From Marivirga tractuosa DSM 4126 (GTDB lineage Bacteria > Bacteroidota > Bacteroidia > Cytophagales > Cyclobacteriaceae): a stretch of DNA of 64,000 bases. Position numbers and translations under genes: made by a program. How positions within the stretch are numbered: the stretch's first letter is position 1; every line of letters starts with the position of its first letter. The notes under the pieces are model-generated. The model was not told where the DNA came from. It made no database searches and saw nothing but the letters and a program-made list of their open reading frames with translations. Below are positions 43,466-52,740 of the stretch, piece by piece. The DNA lies in NCBI RefSeq assembly GCF_000183425.1, contig NC_014759.1:868001-932000 (forward strand), read 5' to 3'.

Positions 43466-44920
43466 TTATTCAACAGTAGCTGAATAACTTGATCCATCAA
43501 AAGTTAAAGTGAAAGTATAATTTCCAGCATCAATTGATAAATCAGAACCATCAGGTGACAATTCTGAAAGGCTACCACCAAGATTATAATCCCAAGCACT
43601 ACCTGCTCTTAGTTTGTAAGCACCGCCAGCAAAATCACCAGAGTAAGTGTAAGTTGTTACACCATTTTCATCAAATCCTTGAGCTACCAGTGGAGTCTCA
43701 TCATCCCAATTTCCTGAAGGGCTTCCCTCTCCTATTAAAGACCAACCCGGCTGCTTGGTAGTCACTTGCCATGTTTCTCCTTCATCTTCTGTCCATAGCA
43801 TGAAATAGTATGCACCAGCTGCAGGAGCTTCGATATCTGACCCTCCAACTGATAGTGTTGTGGTCTCACCTACAGTAACAACTCCACCTAAATTAAAGGC
43901 CCAATCGTCATTAGTTCTAAATTTGAATCTTCTTCCTTGATCGTCAATGCTATTTTCAGCAAAATAAACAACCCCGTGCCAAGTTGGATGACCATTTACC
44001 TCCTTAAATACCATATCTCTATCACTATCAAAAGCATTGGCATTTGTACTTCCTAGAATTCCAAAGTTATATTCTGCTGGGTCAAAAGTTATTTCTTCAG
44101 CCTCACCAGTTTTAGTAAATTCAACAAAGGCTCCACCATCATTTTGTAACTCTACATTTATAGTATAGATACCATCTTCTTTAGCAAATGGTATATCATC
44201 ACCTCCAGCTACAAGAGCATCTGCAGTACCTCCATAATTTGTAAAAGCCACGTATCCATTTTCTGCTTCGTTATTTCTAATAATTTTCCATGCATTATTG
44301 ATTCGAAGTTTATACATATCGCCTTGTCTTATTTCAACACCACCAGTTTCGAAAACAAAACCATCTTCAGGGTTTGAAGAAACTACATCCAATTCAACAT
44401 CAGACCAACCAGAAGGTGCACCAATAAATGAAACTTTTTTTACTTCCATTACAATCAGCTCAGTAGTTGTTTCATCATAAGAAATTTTGAAAAACCCATC
44501 ATTTGCAATATTCACCGCTTCTCCTTCACTTTCTAATAAACCTATTTGATAACTATCAAAAGGCTCTTCATCAGCATTAACTAAATCCTCTACAGCAACT
44601 TTTGAAAGCGCCCCTCCTAAAGTAGAAGAAACTTCTTTACTTTCCACTTTCTGTATTTGGTAATCACCTGCTTCTAAAAAAACATAGTTACCAAAAAAAC
44701 CTTCTCTATCAGTTGGCACATTTCCTTCACCTTCTACTTTTTCTGGCAATAAAGCCTTTTCTGCTACAGGATCTTCTCCATCCACTACAAAGTAGTAACC
44801 ATCGGCTACGTTAAGGCCTTCTGTAACATCAATAGTAGGCTCGTCTTCTTCACATGAGACCATAAACATAGCTGCGGTAAGCAACAATGCCAGGCTCCAT
44901 AATTTTGTTAAGTTTTTCAT
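43466..44920 (-). CDS. SusE/SusF-like starch-binding outer-membrane lipoprotein
   Basis: A 484-residue surface lipoprotein. Signal LWSLALLLTAAMFMVSC is followed by EEDEP, an acidic stretch like the lipoprotein export signal that sends Bacteroidota lipoproteins to the cell surface. The body is made of repeated beta-sandwich modules typical of SusE/SusF. These include FIGAPSGWSDVELDV, FGILGSTNANAFDSDRDMVF and LIGEGSPSGNWDDETPLVA, each with a W that could stack on glucose rings. Such proteins bind starch and have no catalysis. First gene of the minus-strand operon, facing the LacI gene across a 345-bp regulatory gap. Confidence 0.88.
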   Translation of the reverse strand: MKNLTKLWSLALLLTAAMFMVSCEEDEPTIDVTEGLNVADGYYFVVDGEDPVAEKALLPEKVEGEGNVPTDREGFFGNYVFLEAGDYQIQKVESKEVSSTLGGALSKVAVEDLVNADEEPFDSYQIGLLESEGEAVNIANDGFFKISYDETTTELIVMEVKKVSFIGAPSGWSDVELDVVSSNPEDGFVFETGGVEIRQGDMYKLRINNAWKIIRNNEAENGYVAFTNYGGTADALVAGGDDIPFAKEDGIYTINVELQNDGGAFVEFTKTGEAEEITFDPAEYNFGILGSTNANAFDSDRDMVFKEVNGHPTWHGVVYFAENSIDDQGRRFKFRTNDDWAFNLGGVVTVGETTTLSVGGSDIEAPAAGAYYFMLWTEDEGETWQVTTKQPGWSLIGEGSPSGNWDDETPLVAQGFDENGVTTYTYSGDFAGGAYKLRAGSAWDYNLGGSLSELSPDGSDLSIDAGNYTFTLTFDGSSYSATVE

Positions 44921-44975
44921 AATTTAATTGTTTAAAGTTTACTTAATGTTTAAGTCATTTAGTCGCTTTATTTTC

Positions 44976-44985
44976 GTTGCGCAAC
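44976..44985. promoter_or_regulatory. Palindrome GTTGCGCAAC near the SusE/F start
   Basis: A perfect 10-bp palindrome 55 bp upstream of the SusE/F start, sharing the TTGCG/CGCAA half-sites of the operators at 45055 (a further half-site CGCAAC lies at 45011-45016). It may be an extra site for the adjacent LacI-family regulator. Confidence 0.4.
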
Positions 44986-45054
44986 TAAAATTTCCATATT
45001 CCAAGTTTAGCGCAACAATTAGCCATATGATAGCCAAAAGCATATTTTTTTACC

Positions 45055-45078
45055 GCAATCGGTTGCGCAATCGTTTGC
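45055..45078. promoter_or_regulatory. Two abutting LacI-type operators between the Sus operon and lacI
   Basis: GCAATCGGTTGC (45055-45066) is followed with no gap by GCAATCGTTTGC (45067-45078). Both fit GCAAnCGnTTGC, a LacI/CcpA-type palindromic word. The second is the exact reverse complement of the word at 48782 upstream of the GH31 gene. Position between the divergent SusE/F and lacI genes suggests control of both. Binding by the LacI protein is inferred. Confidence 0.65.
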
Positions 45079-45178
45079 AGGTATTGATATTTTTACTGAT
45101 GTTTGCAGGAGATATGTATTCGTGTGCGAATTGTGCAAATTCGGTTACTATTGAAAAGGAGAATCCTTACATTTAAAT

Positions 45179-45237
45179 GGTCGGTGTGCCACCGACCATG
45201 GCTGTCCTTGTTTTCCGTGGTCGGTGGCACACCGACC
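45179..45237. repeat. REP-doublet-like inverted element upstream of lacI
   Basis: GGTCGGTG-TGC-CACCGACC (45179-45197) and GGTCGGTG-GCA-CACCGACC (45219-45237) are each hairpins with 8-bp stems, and the two halves form one 20-bp perfect inverted repeat around a 19-base spacer. GC-rich in an AT-rich region. It ends 28 bp before the lacI start and would sit in its leader or promoter. Confidence 0.75.
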
Positions 45238-45265
45238 ACCAAGAGGAAACCAAAATCAACTATCT

Positions 45266-46294
45266 ATGAAAAAAGCTAATATTACCATCAAAGACATAGC
45301 AAAGGAATTAGGAGTCTCTCCTTCTACCGTCTCACGTGCATTGAAAGACCATCCTGATATTAGTTCTAATACAAAAAAACAAATCAATGATTTAGCTCAA
45401 AAGCTTAATTATCAACCCAATACAGTAGCATTAAGTCTTCGGCAAAGCAAAACCAACACCTTGGGCGTTATCATACCAGAAATTGCTCACTTCTTCTTTT
45501 CTGCTGTAATTAGTGGGATAGAAGATATTGCGCATGATGCAGGATATCATGTCATCATCACTCAATCAAATGAATCTTTCGAAAGAGAGGTTATGAATAC
45601 CAAAGCACTCTTCAATTCTCGTGTAGATGGCATTCTGATGTCTGTTTCAAGAGAAACTGAGAATTACGATCATCTGCAAAGTTTGCTGGATTATGATATT
45701 CCCTTAGTGTTTTTTGACCGAATAATTGATTCGCTCAATGCTTGTAAAGTAATTGTAAATGATGAACAAGGTGCTTATGAAGCCACAACACACCTCATTG
45801 AGCAAGGTTGCTACAGAATTGCTCATTTGGCCGGCCCACAAAATTTAGCAATCAGTAAAAACAGGTTGAATGGATATAAAGCTGCCTTGGCCGATAATCG
45901 ATATATGATTGACGACAACCTCATTAAAGTCTGTGGACTAGGTACTTTTGAAGAAGCAGAATCCATTACCAATGAAATTTTAGATTATCGCTTTCCGCCT
46001 GACGCAATATTTGCCAATAATGATGTGGCGGCATATGGTGCCATGATGGCCATCAGAAAGAAAAAATTAAGAATCCCTGAGGATATTGCCATTGTAGGCT
46101 TTAGTAATTGGCGATTTTCAAGTTTAATCCAGCCTGCTTTATCATCTGTTACACAGCCCGGCTTTAAAATGGGACAAGAAGCAACTCGTTTATTAATGAA
46201 GCAAATCAACAAAGCTGATGATGAAGAAAGCATAACGGAAACCATCTCCTTGAAAACCAATTTGGTGGTGAGGGAGTCTTCTAAAAAGATCTAA
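45266..46294 (+). CDS. LacI-family transcriptional regulator
   Basis: A 342-residue DNA-binding regulator. Helix-turn-helix ITIKDIAKELGVSPSTVSRA, hinge region LNYQPNTVALSLRQSKT, then the periplasmic-binding-protein-like effector domain (TLGVIIPEIAHFFFSAVISG, VDGILMSVSRETE, RIAHLAGPQNLAISKNRLNG, PDAIFANNDVAAYGAMMAI, IAIVGFSNW). ATG at 45266 (MKKANITIKD) is the start; the open frame reaches back into the REP-like repeat at 45224, but those codons only read the repeat. Divergent from the Sus operon with tandem operators between. Effector inferred to be a maltose-like sugar. Confidence 0.93.
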   Translation: MKKANITIKDIAKELGVSPSTVSRALKDHPDISSNTKKQINDLAQKLNYQPNTVALSLRQSKTNTLGVIIPEIAHFFFSAVISGIEDIAHDAGYHVIITQSNESFEREVMNTKALFNSRVDGILMSVSRETENYDHLQSLLDYDIPLVFFDRIIDSLNACKVIVNDEQGAYEATTHLIEQGCYRIAHLAGPQNLAISKNRLNGYKAALADNRYMIDDNLIKVCGLGTFEEAESITNEILDYRFPPDAIFANNDVAAYGAMMAIRKKKLRIPEDIAIVGFSNWRFSSLIQPALSSVTQPGFKMGQEATRLLMKQINKADDEESITETISLKTNLVVRESSKKI

Positions 46295-46562
46295 ACAGAT
46301 TAGCAAGCAATTCTTTAAATACTTGAGATAGAATGTGCCAGTATACTGCTGGCTGCCTTTGGCTTGTGGAAACTACTGCCTGCTCAGGCATTTTTCACTT
46401 CAAACAGCTTTAATACCGGGCAATAGAAACAAGTAGAAATTAGAACCTATCCAAAGTATTTAGTTACTAACAAAAATTTAAATTAGAAACTAAAAAATTT
46501 CATTGCGAAAACTTTGCGGCTCTGTGAGAATATCTAAGAGTCTTTGACGCCTATCCAGATAA

Positions 46563-47504
46563 TCACAAATCGTAAACCTGCAACACTCCCACGCATTTTT
46601 GGTTTTCAACTACCAATAGCGTATTGATTTTACACTCCATCATCATTTCTTCCGCCTTTTTCAACTTCATCTCTTTATCAATGGAAATAGGTGATTTTGT
46701 CATGATGTCTTTGGCTTTAAGACTTAAGAATGATTCTTTTTGAGCATTCATGCCTCTTCTCAAATCACCATCAGTAATAACACCAACTAATTCTCCATTT
46801 TCTTCAATTATGGCAAGGCCTAATCTGCCATTTGAAATGCTATGAATTACCACATCCATATCACTGTGAGAATCAATTACAGGCAAATCTGATGAACGCA
46901 TTACATCTTTCACGGTCATTAACAACCTTCTTCCCAATGACCCACCGGGGTGGAAAAGTGCAAAATGTTCGGGTTTAAAATCACGCTCTTTCATTAAAGC
47001 AACTGCTAATGCATCTCCCATAACCAAAGTAGCCGTGGTTGAGGAAGTAGGCGCCAAATCTAGTGGGCAAGCCTCTTGCTCTACATGTACATTTAAATGA
47101 AAATGAGTATTTTTAGCCAATGTGGATTCAGGATTTCCACTTACACCAATAATCTTATTGCCATTACGCAGGAAAAAAGGTATGATTTTTAATAATTCGT
47201 CCGTTTCTCCCGAATTTGATATCGCCATTACAATATCATCTTCTTGAATTAAACCTAAGTCACCATGATAGGCCTCTCCCGGATGAAGGAAATAGCTTGG
47301 TGTGCCTGTACTTGAAAAGGTAGCCGCAATCTTTTTTCCTATTATACCAGATTTACCCATGCCCGTCACAATAAGCTTGCCTTTACTTTCCATAATGGCA
47401 TGAACTGCTTGTTCAAAGTCTGGCGTAAGTATGCTCTCTAAATCTTTAATAGATTTAGCTTCAATAGCAATGGTTTCTTTGGCTGATTCTAAAATCCGGC
47501 TCAT
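46563..47504 (-). CDS. kdsD: D-arabinose 5-phosphate isomerase (KdsD/KpsF)
   Basis: Makes arabinose 5-phosphate, the precursor of Kdo in lipopolysaccharide. 313 residues: an SIS domain (VTGMGKSGIIGKKIAATFSS, HPGEAYHGDLG, MAISNSGETDELLKIIPF) and two CBS domains (about 205-313: VKDVMRSSDLPVID and AKDIMTKSPISIDKEM). Length equals the usual 310-330. It overlaps the stop of kdsA by one base, so the two steps of Kdo synthesis are translated together. The 268-bp gap after it (46295-46562), towards lacI, holds nothing I can name apart from a weak stem GCCT/AGGC. Confidence 0.95.
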   Translation of the reverse strand: MSRILESAKETIAIEAKSIKDLESILTPDFEQAVHAIMESKGKLIVTGMGKSGIIGKKIAATFSSTGTPSYFLHPGEAYHGDLGLIQEDDIVMAISNSGETDELLKIIPFFLRNGNKIIGVSGNPESTLAKNTHFHLNVHVEQEACPLDLAPTSSTTATLVMGDALAVALMKERDFKPEHFALFHPGGSLGRRLLMTVKDVMRSSDLPVIDSHSDMDVVIHSISNGRLGLAIIEENGELVGVITDGDLRRGMNAQKESFLSLKAKDIMTKSPISIDKEMKLKKAEEMMMECKINTLLVVENQKCVGVLQVYDL

Positions 47505-48289
47505 TAAACTAGTTTTTTAATTAAATCTCTTAAATCTTTTAAATACAATTGGTTAGGCCCGTCACTCCACGCTTCTTCAGGATTCGGATGTGTTTCTAAG
47601 AAATAACCATTTGCTCCAAAGGCTTTTGCTGCCAAGGCCATTCCCGGTACAAATTCTCTATTTCCTCCAGTTTTCCCTCCTGCTCCACCAGGACGCTGAA
47701 CTGAATGAGTGCAGTCCATTACAACAGGAAACCCGAGCTGCAACATATCTGGAATATTTCTGAAATCCACAACCAAGTTATTATAACCGTACATATTTCC
47801 ACGTTCAGTTAACATCACTTGCTTGTTGCCTGCTTGAACCACTTTTTGGCTTGGGTAAAGCATGTCTTCACCCGATAAAAATTGTGCTTTCTTGATATTT
47901 ACAATCTTTCCAGTTTCTGCAGCAGCTAATAATAAATCCGTTTGACGGCACAAAAAGGCAGGGATCTGCATGATATCCACCACTTCTTCCAATAATTTAG
48001 GTTGGTAAGATTCATGCACATCTGTTGTCACTGGAAGGTTATAAGTGGTTTTAATTTCTTTTAACCATTCTTTTCCTTCTTCCAAACCAGGCCCACGCTT
48101 AGCTGATGCCGAAGTGCGATTAGCTTTATCAAAAGAGGATTTAAAGATTATTTCCACCCCTAATTCATCCTTAATACTGACCAATTCTTTAGCTACTTTA
48201 TGAAGTAAATCCATACTTTCCATCACGCATGGCCCAACAATGAAAAAAGGTTTATCTGAAGTTAATTTTTGATATAATTCTTGCGACAT
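47504..48289 (-). CDS. kdsA: 3-deoxy-8-phosphooctulonate synthase (Kdo-8-phosphate synthase)
   Basis: Joins arabinose 5-phosphate and phosphoenolpyruvate to Kdo-8-phosphate. 261 residues: FFIVGPCVMESMDLL, FKSSFDKANRTSASAKRGPG (PEP/A5P-binding block), PVTTDVHESYQ, IPAFLCRQTDLLLAAA, VNIKKAQFLSG, LTERGNMYGYNNLVVDFR and CTHSVQRPGG. It precedes kdsD with 1-bp overlap. A core lipopolysaccharide gene pair lying between the two halves of the glucan locus. Confidence 0.96.
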   Translation of the reverse strand: MSQELYQKLTSDKPFFIVGPCVMESMDLLHKVAKELVSIKDELGVEIIFKSSFDKANRTSASAKRGPGLEEGKEWLKEIKTTYNLPVTTDVHESYQPKLLEEVVDIMQIPAFLCRQTDLLLAAAETGKIVNIKKAQFLSGEDMLYPSQKVVQAGNKQVMLTERGNMYGYNNLVVDFRNIPDMLQLGFPVVMDCTHSVQRPGGAGGKTGGNREFVPGMALAAKAFGANGYFLETHPNPEEAWSDGPNQLYLKDLRDLIKKLV

Positions 48290-48769
48290 CTATTTGATAA
48301 TAAAACGGTAAAGCCCTAAAAATAATTGTAAATGCAAAGTTGCTATTTTAAATTTCAAAATAGAAATAAATGATTTGCTTTTATTGCTTATCGCTCCTTT
48401 AGTTAAATACGAAACTAAAGATTAGACAATAATTCAAAGCTTATTCCATATTCCACTGTTTTCATGGTTGTTGGCAAACTGTCTTCAGGATATTAATCAA
48501 GTCCTCGAAGTCTAGTAAACTGAACTTTAAAAGAGACAACAGTATACTTTTAATAATAGAGAATAGTGCCCATACATGTAGTTTTCTGCTGATTTAAATC
48601 TTTGAAAACTGTCACCTACAGGCTTTATAGGGGTATTGCTTCAGAGATCTAAAGGTGTTAGCAGGAAATCTTGCTCCTTAATAATAAAATCTAAACAAAG
48701 TTCTTTTCAAACTATTTTATATCTTTAAAAAGCCACATTAATAAATTATTAAATACAAAAAGTTAAATT

Positions 48770-48793
48770 GCAAACGTAACCGCAAACGATTGC
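48770..48793. promoter_or_regulatory. Abutting LacI-type operator words upstream of the GH31 operon
   Basis: GCAAACGTAACC (48770-48781, degenerate) is followed with no gap by GCAAACGATTGC (48782-48793), the reverse complement of the word at 45067. They end 75 bp before the GH31 start. The rest of the 579-bp gap (48290-48868) shows no gene or named element. The same abutting layout at 45055 makes shared control likely. Confidence 0.65.
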
Positions 48794-48868
48794 GCTAATT
48801 TTATAAAGAAATGAATATTGTTCAGTTTTAATATTCGATAGATTAGCAATTCTTAAATAGAATTACAG

Positions 48869-51301
48869 ATGATAAGTTCACAAACCATAAATAAATCAAA
48901 CCTTAACCTACACTGCGGGAAGATTGAAGCCTATAAACGCAATGCATACGGCATTTCGGGTAAAACAGAAAATGCATTTTTTCGAATATCAGTGGTTCAA
49001 AAAGGTATTTTTAAGATACACCTAAGCCTTACAGAAGAATTTGATGAGCATTCTTACGCTGTAATTTCCAAGCCTGTCGGGATTGATTTTTCTATTTTGG
49101 ATGCAAATGGCCATTTAGAGCTTAAAACCGAAGCTTTAACGTTAGAGATTAAAAAAGATCCATTTACTACAATTTTTAAGGATCATGACGGGAATATTAT
49201 TAATGAGGATGATCATGCCTTGGGAACTTCTTGGTTGGGCGAACAAGTAACCACATATAAAAAACTTCAAGAAGGTGAAAGATTTATTGGTTTAGGAGAA
49301 AAAACCGGCCCATTGGATAGAAAAGGAACCGGTTACCAAAACTGGAATACTGATCATTTTGGATATCCGCCTGATAGTGATCCATTATATTGTACTACTC
49401 CTTTTTATATTGGAATTCACCAAGGTCTTTCATATGGAATATATTTAGACAATTCTCATAAAACGCATTTCAATTTTGGAGCCTCCAATAGACGGTTTTC
49501 TAGTTTTTCTGCCGATCAAGGTGATATGGCCTATTATTTCATTCATGAAGAGAGCATTGAAGAAATCATCAGTTCCTATACCGACCTAACCGGAAGAATG
49601 GAACTCCCTCCTATTTGGAGTTTGGGCTATCAGCAATGTCGATACAGTTACAAACCTGATAAGGAAGTCTTAAGTATAGCCAAATTTTTCAGGGAAAAAG
49701 AAATTCCAGCTGATGTAATTGTATTGGACATCCATCATATGGAGCAATACAAAATCTTCACATGGGATGGCAAAGATTTCCCTAATCCCAAGCAAATGAT
49801 TGACAAGCTGGAAGAAATGGGCTTCAAAGTGGTCGTAATCTGTGACCCAGGTATTAAAATAGAAGAAGGATATGATGCCTATGATTCTGGCACAAAAGAA
49901 GACGTTTTTATCAAATATCCTGATGGTGAATATTATGAAGGAGAGGTTTGGCCAGGATGGTGTCATTTCCCTGATTTTACCAAGCCTACAGTAAGAACTT
50001 GGTGGCAAGATAAATTGAAAGCCTATACTGATTTAGGAATTCTTGGACTATGGAATGACATGAACGAAATCGCTACTTGGGGGCAATATTTACCTGATTT
50101 AATGGAATTTGATTACGAAGGAGATAAAGCCTCAACCCGAAAAGCCCGTAACGTTTACGGAATGCAAATGGCGAGAAGCACTTACGAAGGTGCAAAGCAA
50201 AATTCTCCTAATAAAAGAGTTTTTAACTTAACTAGAGCAGGGTTCTCAGGAATTCAACGTTATGCAGCCGTCTGGACAGGTGATAACGTTGCTGATGATG
50301 AGCACATGTTATTAGGAGTTCGACTAGTCAATAGCTTAGGTTTGGCAGGCGTAGCATTTTCAGGATATGACATTGGTGGTTTTGCAGGAGATGCAGATAG
50401 TCAACTCTTTGCCAGATGGATTTCAATAGGCGCATTTGCTCCTTTTTTCAGGGGGCACAGCATGATTAATAGTCGGGATTCAGAACCATGGGCTTATGGT
50501 GAAGAAGTGGAGGAAATCTCGAGAAACTACATCAATCTTCGCTACAAAATGATGCCTTATATCTATTCTGCATTTTATAAAGCGCACGAAAAAGGAATCC
50601 CAGTTGCTAGAAGTTTGGCAATTTACCATCCACACGATGAGAAAATCTATCATTCTTTATATGAAAACCAATATTTCTTTGGGCCTGACATTATGGTTGC
50701 TCCTGTTGCAAGTAAAGTAAATTTAGCTAAGGTCTATTTTCCTGAGGGTGAATGGTATGATTTATTTGACGATACTTTTTATAGAGGAAATCAAGAAGTA
50801 ATAGTAGAATGCCCAATTGAAAGACTACCCGTTTTTGTGAGAGCTTCGGCAATAATCCCCATGCAAGACAAATTGGAAAACTTAAGCCAAAATCAGAATG
50901 ATTGCCTTCATTTACATATCTACGGTGGACAAGAAGAAAATAGATATGAATATTATGAAGATGATGGAGAATCATTTAATCATGTGAGTGGAGAGTTCTA
51001 CAAAAGAACTATTGAGTTTATCCCTGAAAAGAGGCAATTGCTATTACACGCTAAAGAAGGGGACTATAATTCTCAATATCAAAAAATTCAATTGTTCTTT
51101 CACGGATTTGAAGGTAAAATAAACGGTAAAATCCAGGTGAATCAACAAACTATTCCATTGGAAAAGGCAGATTTCAATTTCGTTGACCAGATTTCCAATT
51201 TCGATCCTTTACCTGAGAATGAGAGAATCAATCTAAAAGTACATGATTTGCCAAATGCAATTTTCAATATGGATGATGATAAGATTGAAATCAAATGGTA
51301 A
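48869..51301 (+). CDS. GH31 alpha-glucosidase
   Basis: An 810-residue glycoside hydrolase that releases glucose from the non-reducing end of maltodextrins. N-terminal beta-sandwich (about 1-230, with RFIGLGEKTGPLDRKGTGYQ), then the barrel from PPIWSLGYQQCRYSYKPD. Nucleophile D397 in GLWNDMNE and acid/base D472 in AVWTGDNVADDEHM, plus RWISIGAFAPFFRGHS. A C-terminal beta domain with YEYYEDDGES follows. No signal peptide is evident, so it acts in the cytoplasm or uses an unrecognised route. It starts the plus-strand operon (next gene overlaps slightly or follows within 54 bp). Confidence 0.95.
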   Translation: MISSQTINKSNLNLHCGKIEAYKRNAYGISGKTENAFFRISVVQKGIFKIHLSLTEEFDEHSYAVISKPVGIDFSILDANGHLELKTEALTLEIKKDPFTTIFKDHDGNIINEDDHALGTSWLGEQVTTYKKLQEGERFIGLGEKTGPLDRKGTGYQNWNTDHFGYPPDSDPLYCTTPFYIGIHQGLSYGIYLDNSHKTHFNFGASNRRFSSFSADQGDMAYYFIHEESIEEIISSYTDLTGRMELPPIWSLGYQQCRYSYKPDKEVLSIAKFFREKEIPADVIVLDIHHMEQYKIFTWDGKDFPNPKQMIDKLEEMGFKVVVICDPGIKIEEGYDAYDSGTKEDVFIKYPDGEYYEGEVWPGWCHFPDFTKPTVRTWWQDKLKAYTDLGILGLWNDMNEIATWGQYLPDLMEFDYEGDKASTRKARNVYGMQMARSTYEGAKQNSPNKRVFNLTRAGFSGIQRYAAVWTGDNVADDEHMLLGVRLVNSLGLAGVAFSGYDIGGFAGDADSQLFARWISIGAFAPFFRGHSMINSRDSEPWAYGEEVEEISRNYINLRYKMMPYIYSAFYKAHEKGIPVARSLAIYHPHDEKIYHSLYENQYFFGPDIMVAPVASKVNLAKVYFPEGEWYDLFDDTFYRGNQEVIVECPIERLPVFVRASAIIPMQDKLENLSQNQNDCLHLHIYGGQEENRYEYYEDDGESFNHVSGEFYKRTIEFIPEKRQLLLHAKEGDYNSQYQKIQLFFHGFEGKINGKIQVNQQTIPLEKADFNFVDQISNFDPLPENERINLKVHDLPNAIFNMDDDKIEIKW

Positions 51302-51354
51302 TGATAGAGAATTTCAAACTCATTAAATCGTCAATATTCTTTAGTAAAAATCAT

Positions 51355-52740
51355 ATGAACAAATATTTCTTAAGCATTTTAATAATAGCGCTAGCTTTCA
51401 ATTACTCTTGTAATCCCAAGCAAGAAAAAGATCAGCAGAAAAAGATATTGTTATATCCTGAAAAAGCTAAGGATATGAATATCTATGAAGTCAATATTAG
51501 GCAATACACACCTGAAGGAACTATCAAAGCCTTTATTCCGCATATTGATCGATTAAAGAATATGGGAGTAGATATATTATGGATAATGCCAGTTCAGCCC
51601 ATTGGCGAAAAGAACAGAAAAGAACCTTTGGGCAGCTACTACTCCATTAAGGATTACACTGCTATAAATCCAAATTTTGGCACATTAGAAGATTTTAACA
51701 AACTAGTCAAAACAGCTCATGAAAATGAGATGATCGTACTATTGGATTGGGTAGCCAACCATACTGCTTATGACCATCCTTGGGCAGAAGAACACCCAGA
51801 ATTTTACAATTTAGATTCTTTAGGTCAGCTTCAATCTCCAGTTGCAGACTGGACTGATGTTGCTGATCTCAATTATGAAAACAAAGATTTACACCAAGCC
51901 ATGATTAATGAAATGAAATGGTGGATAACTGAAGCTGATATTGACGGCTTCAGGTGTGACATGGCAGGCATGGTGCCCAATAATTTTTGGGACAAAGCGA
52001 TTGACAGCCTAGAAGCTACAAAAGATGTCTTTATGCTAGCTGAGTGGGAAGAGCCTAAAATACATGATGCAGGATTTGATATGTCATATGGATGGGAATT
52101 ACACCATATGTTAAATGACATAGCAAATGGTAAAGCAAATGCTGATTCTGTAGTGGCTTATCTAAAAAAAGATGCTGAAAAATATGATTCAACAGCTTTT
52201 AGAATGTACTTCACAACGAATCATGATGAAAACAGCTGGGCTGGAACTGTATTTGAAAGAATGGGGGATGCTTACCAGGCACTTGCAGTTTTAACTGCTA
52301 CTATTCCTGGAATGCCTTTGATTTATAGCGGACAAGAGGCAGGATTAGACAAAAGATTGCCATTTTTTAATAAAGACAGTATTGATTGGTCAAATCTTGA
52401 ATATGAGGACTTTTACAGTCAATTATTAATGCTTAAGAAAAATAATCCAGCCTTGTGGAATGGAGCTTATGGTGGAAATTTCACTGAAATAAACAAGGAG
52501 CAAAACTCTTCAGAAATTTTAGCTTTTAGCAGAAAAAAGGATAATAATGAGGTATTAGTTATATTAAATCTATCTGATAGCATTCAATCATTTAAAATTG
52601 ATAAACGTTTTACAGGCATTACTTATCAAAAAGCCAGTAACTCTGCAATGACCGTTACCTTTGACGATCAACAACAACCACTTGCATTCGACCCTTGGTC
52701 TTATATGATTTTAACTAAAAATAGCTTGAACACTAAATAA
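51355..52740 (+). CDS. GH13 alpha-amylase-family lipoprotein
   Basis: About 461 residues. ATG at 51355 gives a good lipoprotein signal, MNKYFLSILIIALAFNYSC (lipobox NYSC), so this start is preferred over the earlier in-frame ATG at 51295, which adds a polar stretch. GH13 regions: MIVLLDWVANHTAYDHPW (I), IDGFRCDMAGMVP (II, nucleophile Asp), VFMLAEWEEP (III, acid Glu) and FTTNHDENSWAG (IV). It is short for GH13, with a compact C-terminal domain (EILAFSRKKDNNEVLVILNL). Probably periplasmic, cutting maltodextrins delivered by SusC. The transporter gene overlaps it by one base. Confidence 0.92.
   Translation: MNKYFLSILIIALAFNYSCNPKQEKDQQKKILLYPEKAKDMNIYEVNIRQYTPEGTIKAFIPHIDRLKNMGVDILWIMPVQPIGEKNRKEPLGSYYSIKDYTAINPNFGTLEDFNKLVKTAHENEMIVLLDWVANHTAYDHPWAEEHPEFYNLDSLGQLQSPVADWTDVADLNYENKDLHQAMINEMKWWITEADIDGFRCDMAGMVPNNFWDKAIDSLEATKDVFMLAEWEEPKIHDAGFDMSYGWELHHMLNDIANGKANADSVVAYLKKDAEKYDSTAFRMYFTTNHDENSWAGTVFERMGDAYQALAVLTATIPGMPLIYSGQEAGLDKRLPFFNKDSIDWSNLEYEDFYSQLLMLKKNNPALWNGAYGGNFTEINKEQNSSEILAFSRKKDNNEVLVILNLSDSIQSFKIDKRFTGITYQKASNSAMTVTFDDQQQPLAFDPWSYMILTKNSLNTK

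Noticed and set aside
45224..45265. Extended N-terminus of the LacI regulator
   Set aside because: These codons only translate the REP-like repeat; the family start MKKANITIKD is at 45266.
46378..46394. Possible terminator GCCT-GCTC-AGGC-ATTTTT after lacI
   Set aside because: The stem is only four pairs with a short T-run; too weak to call.
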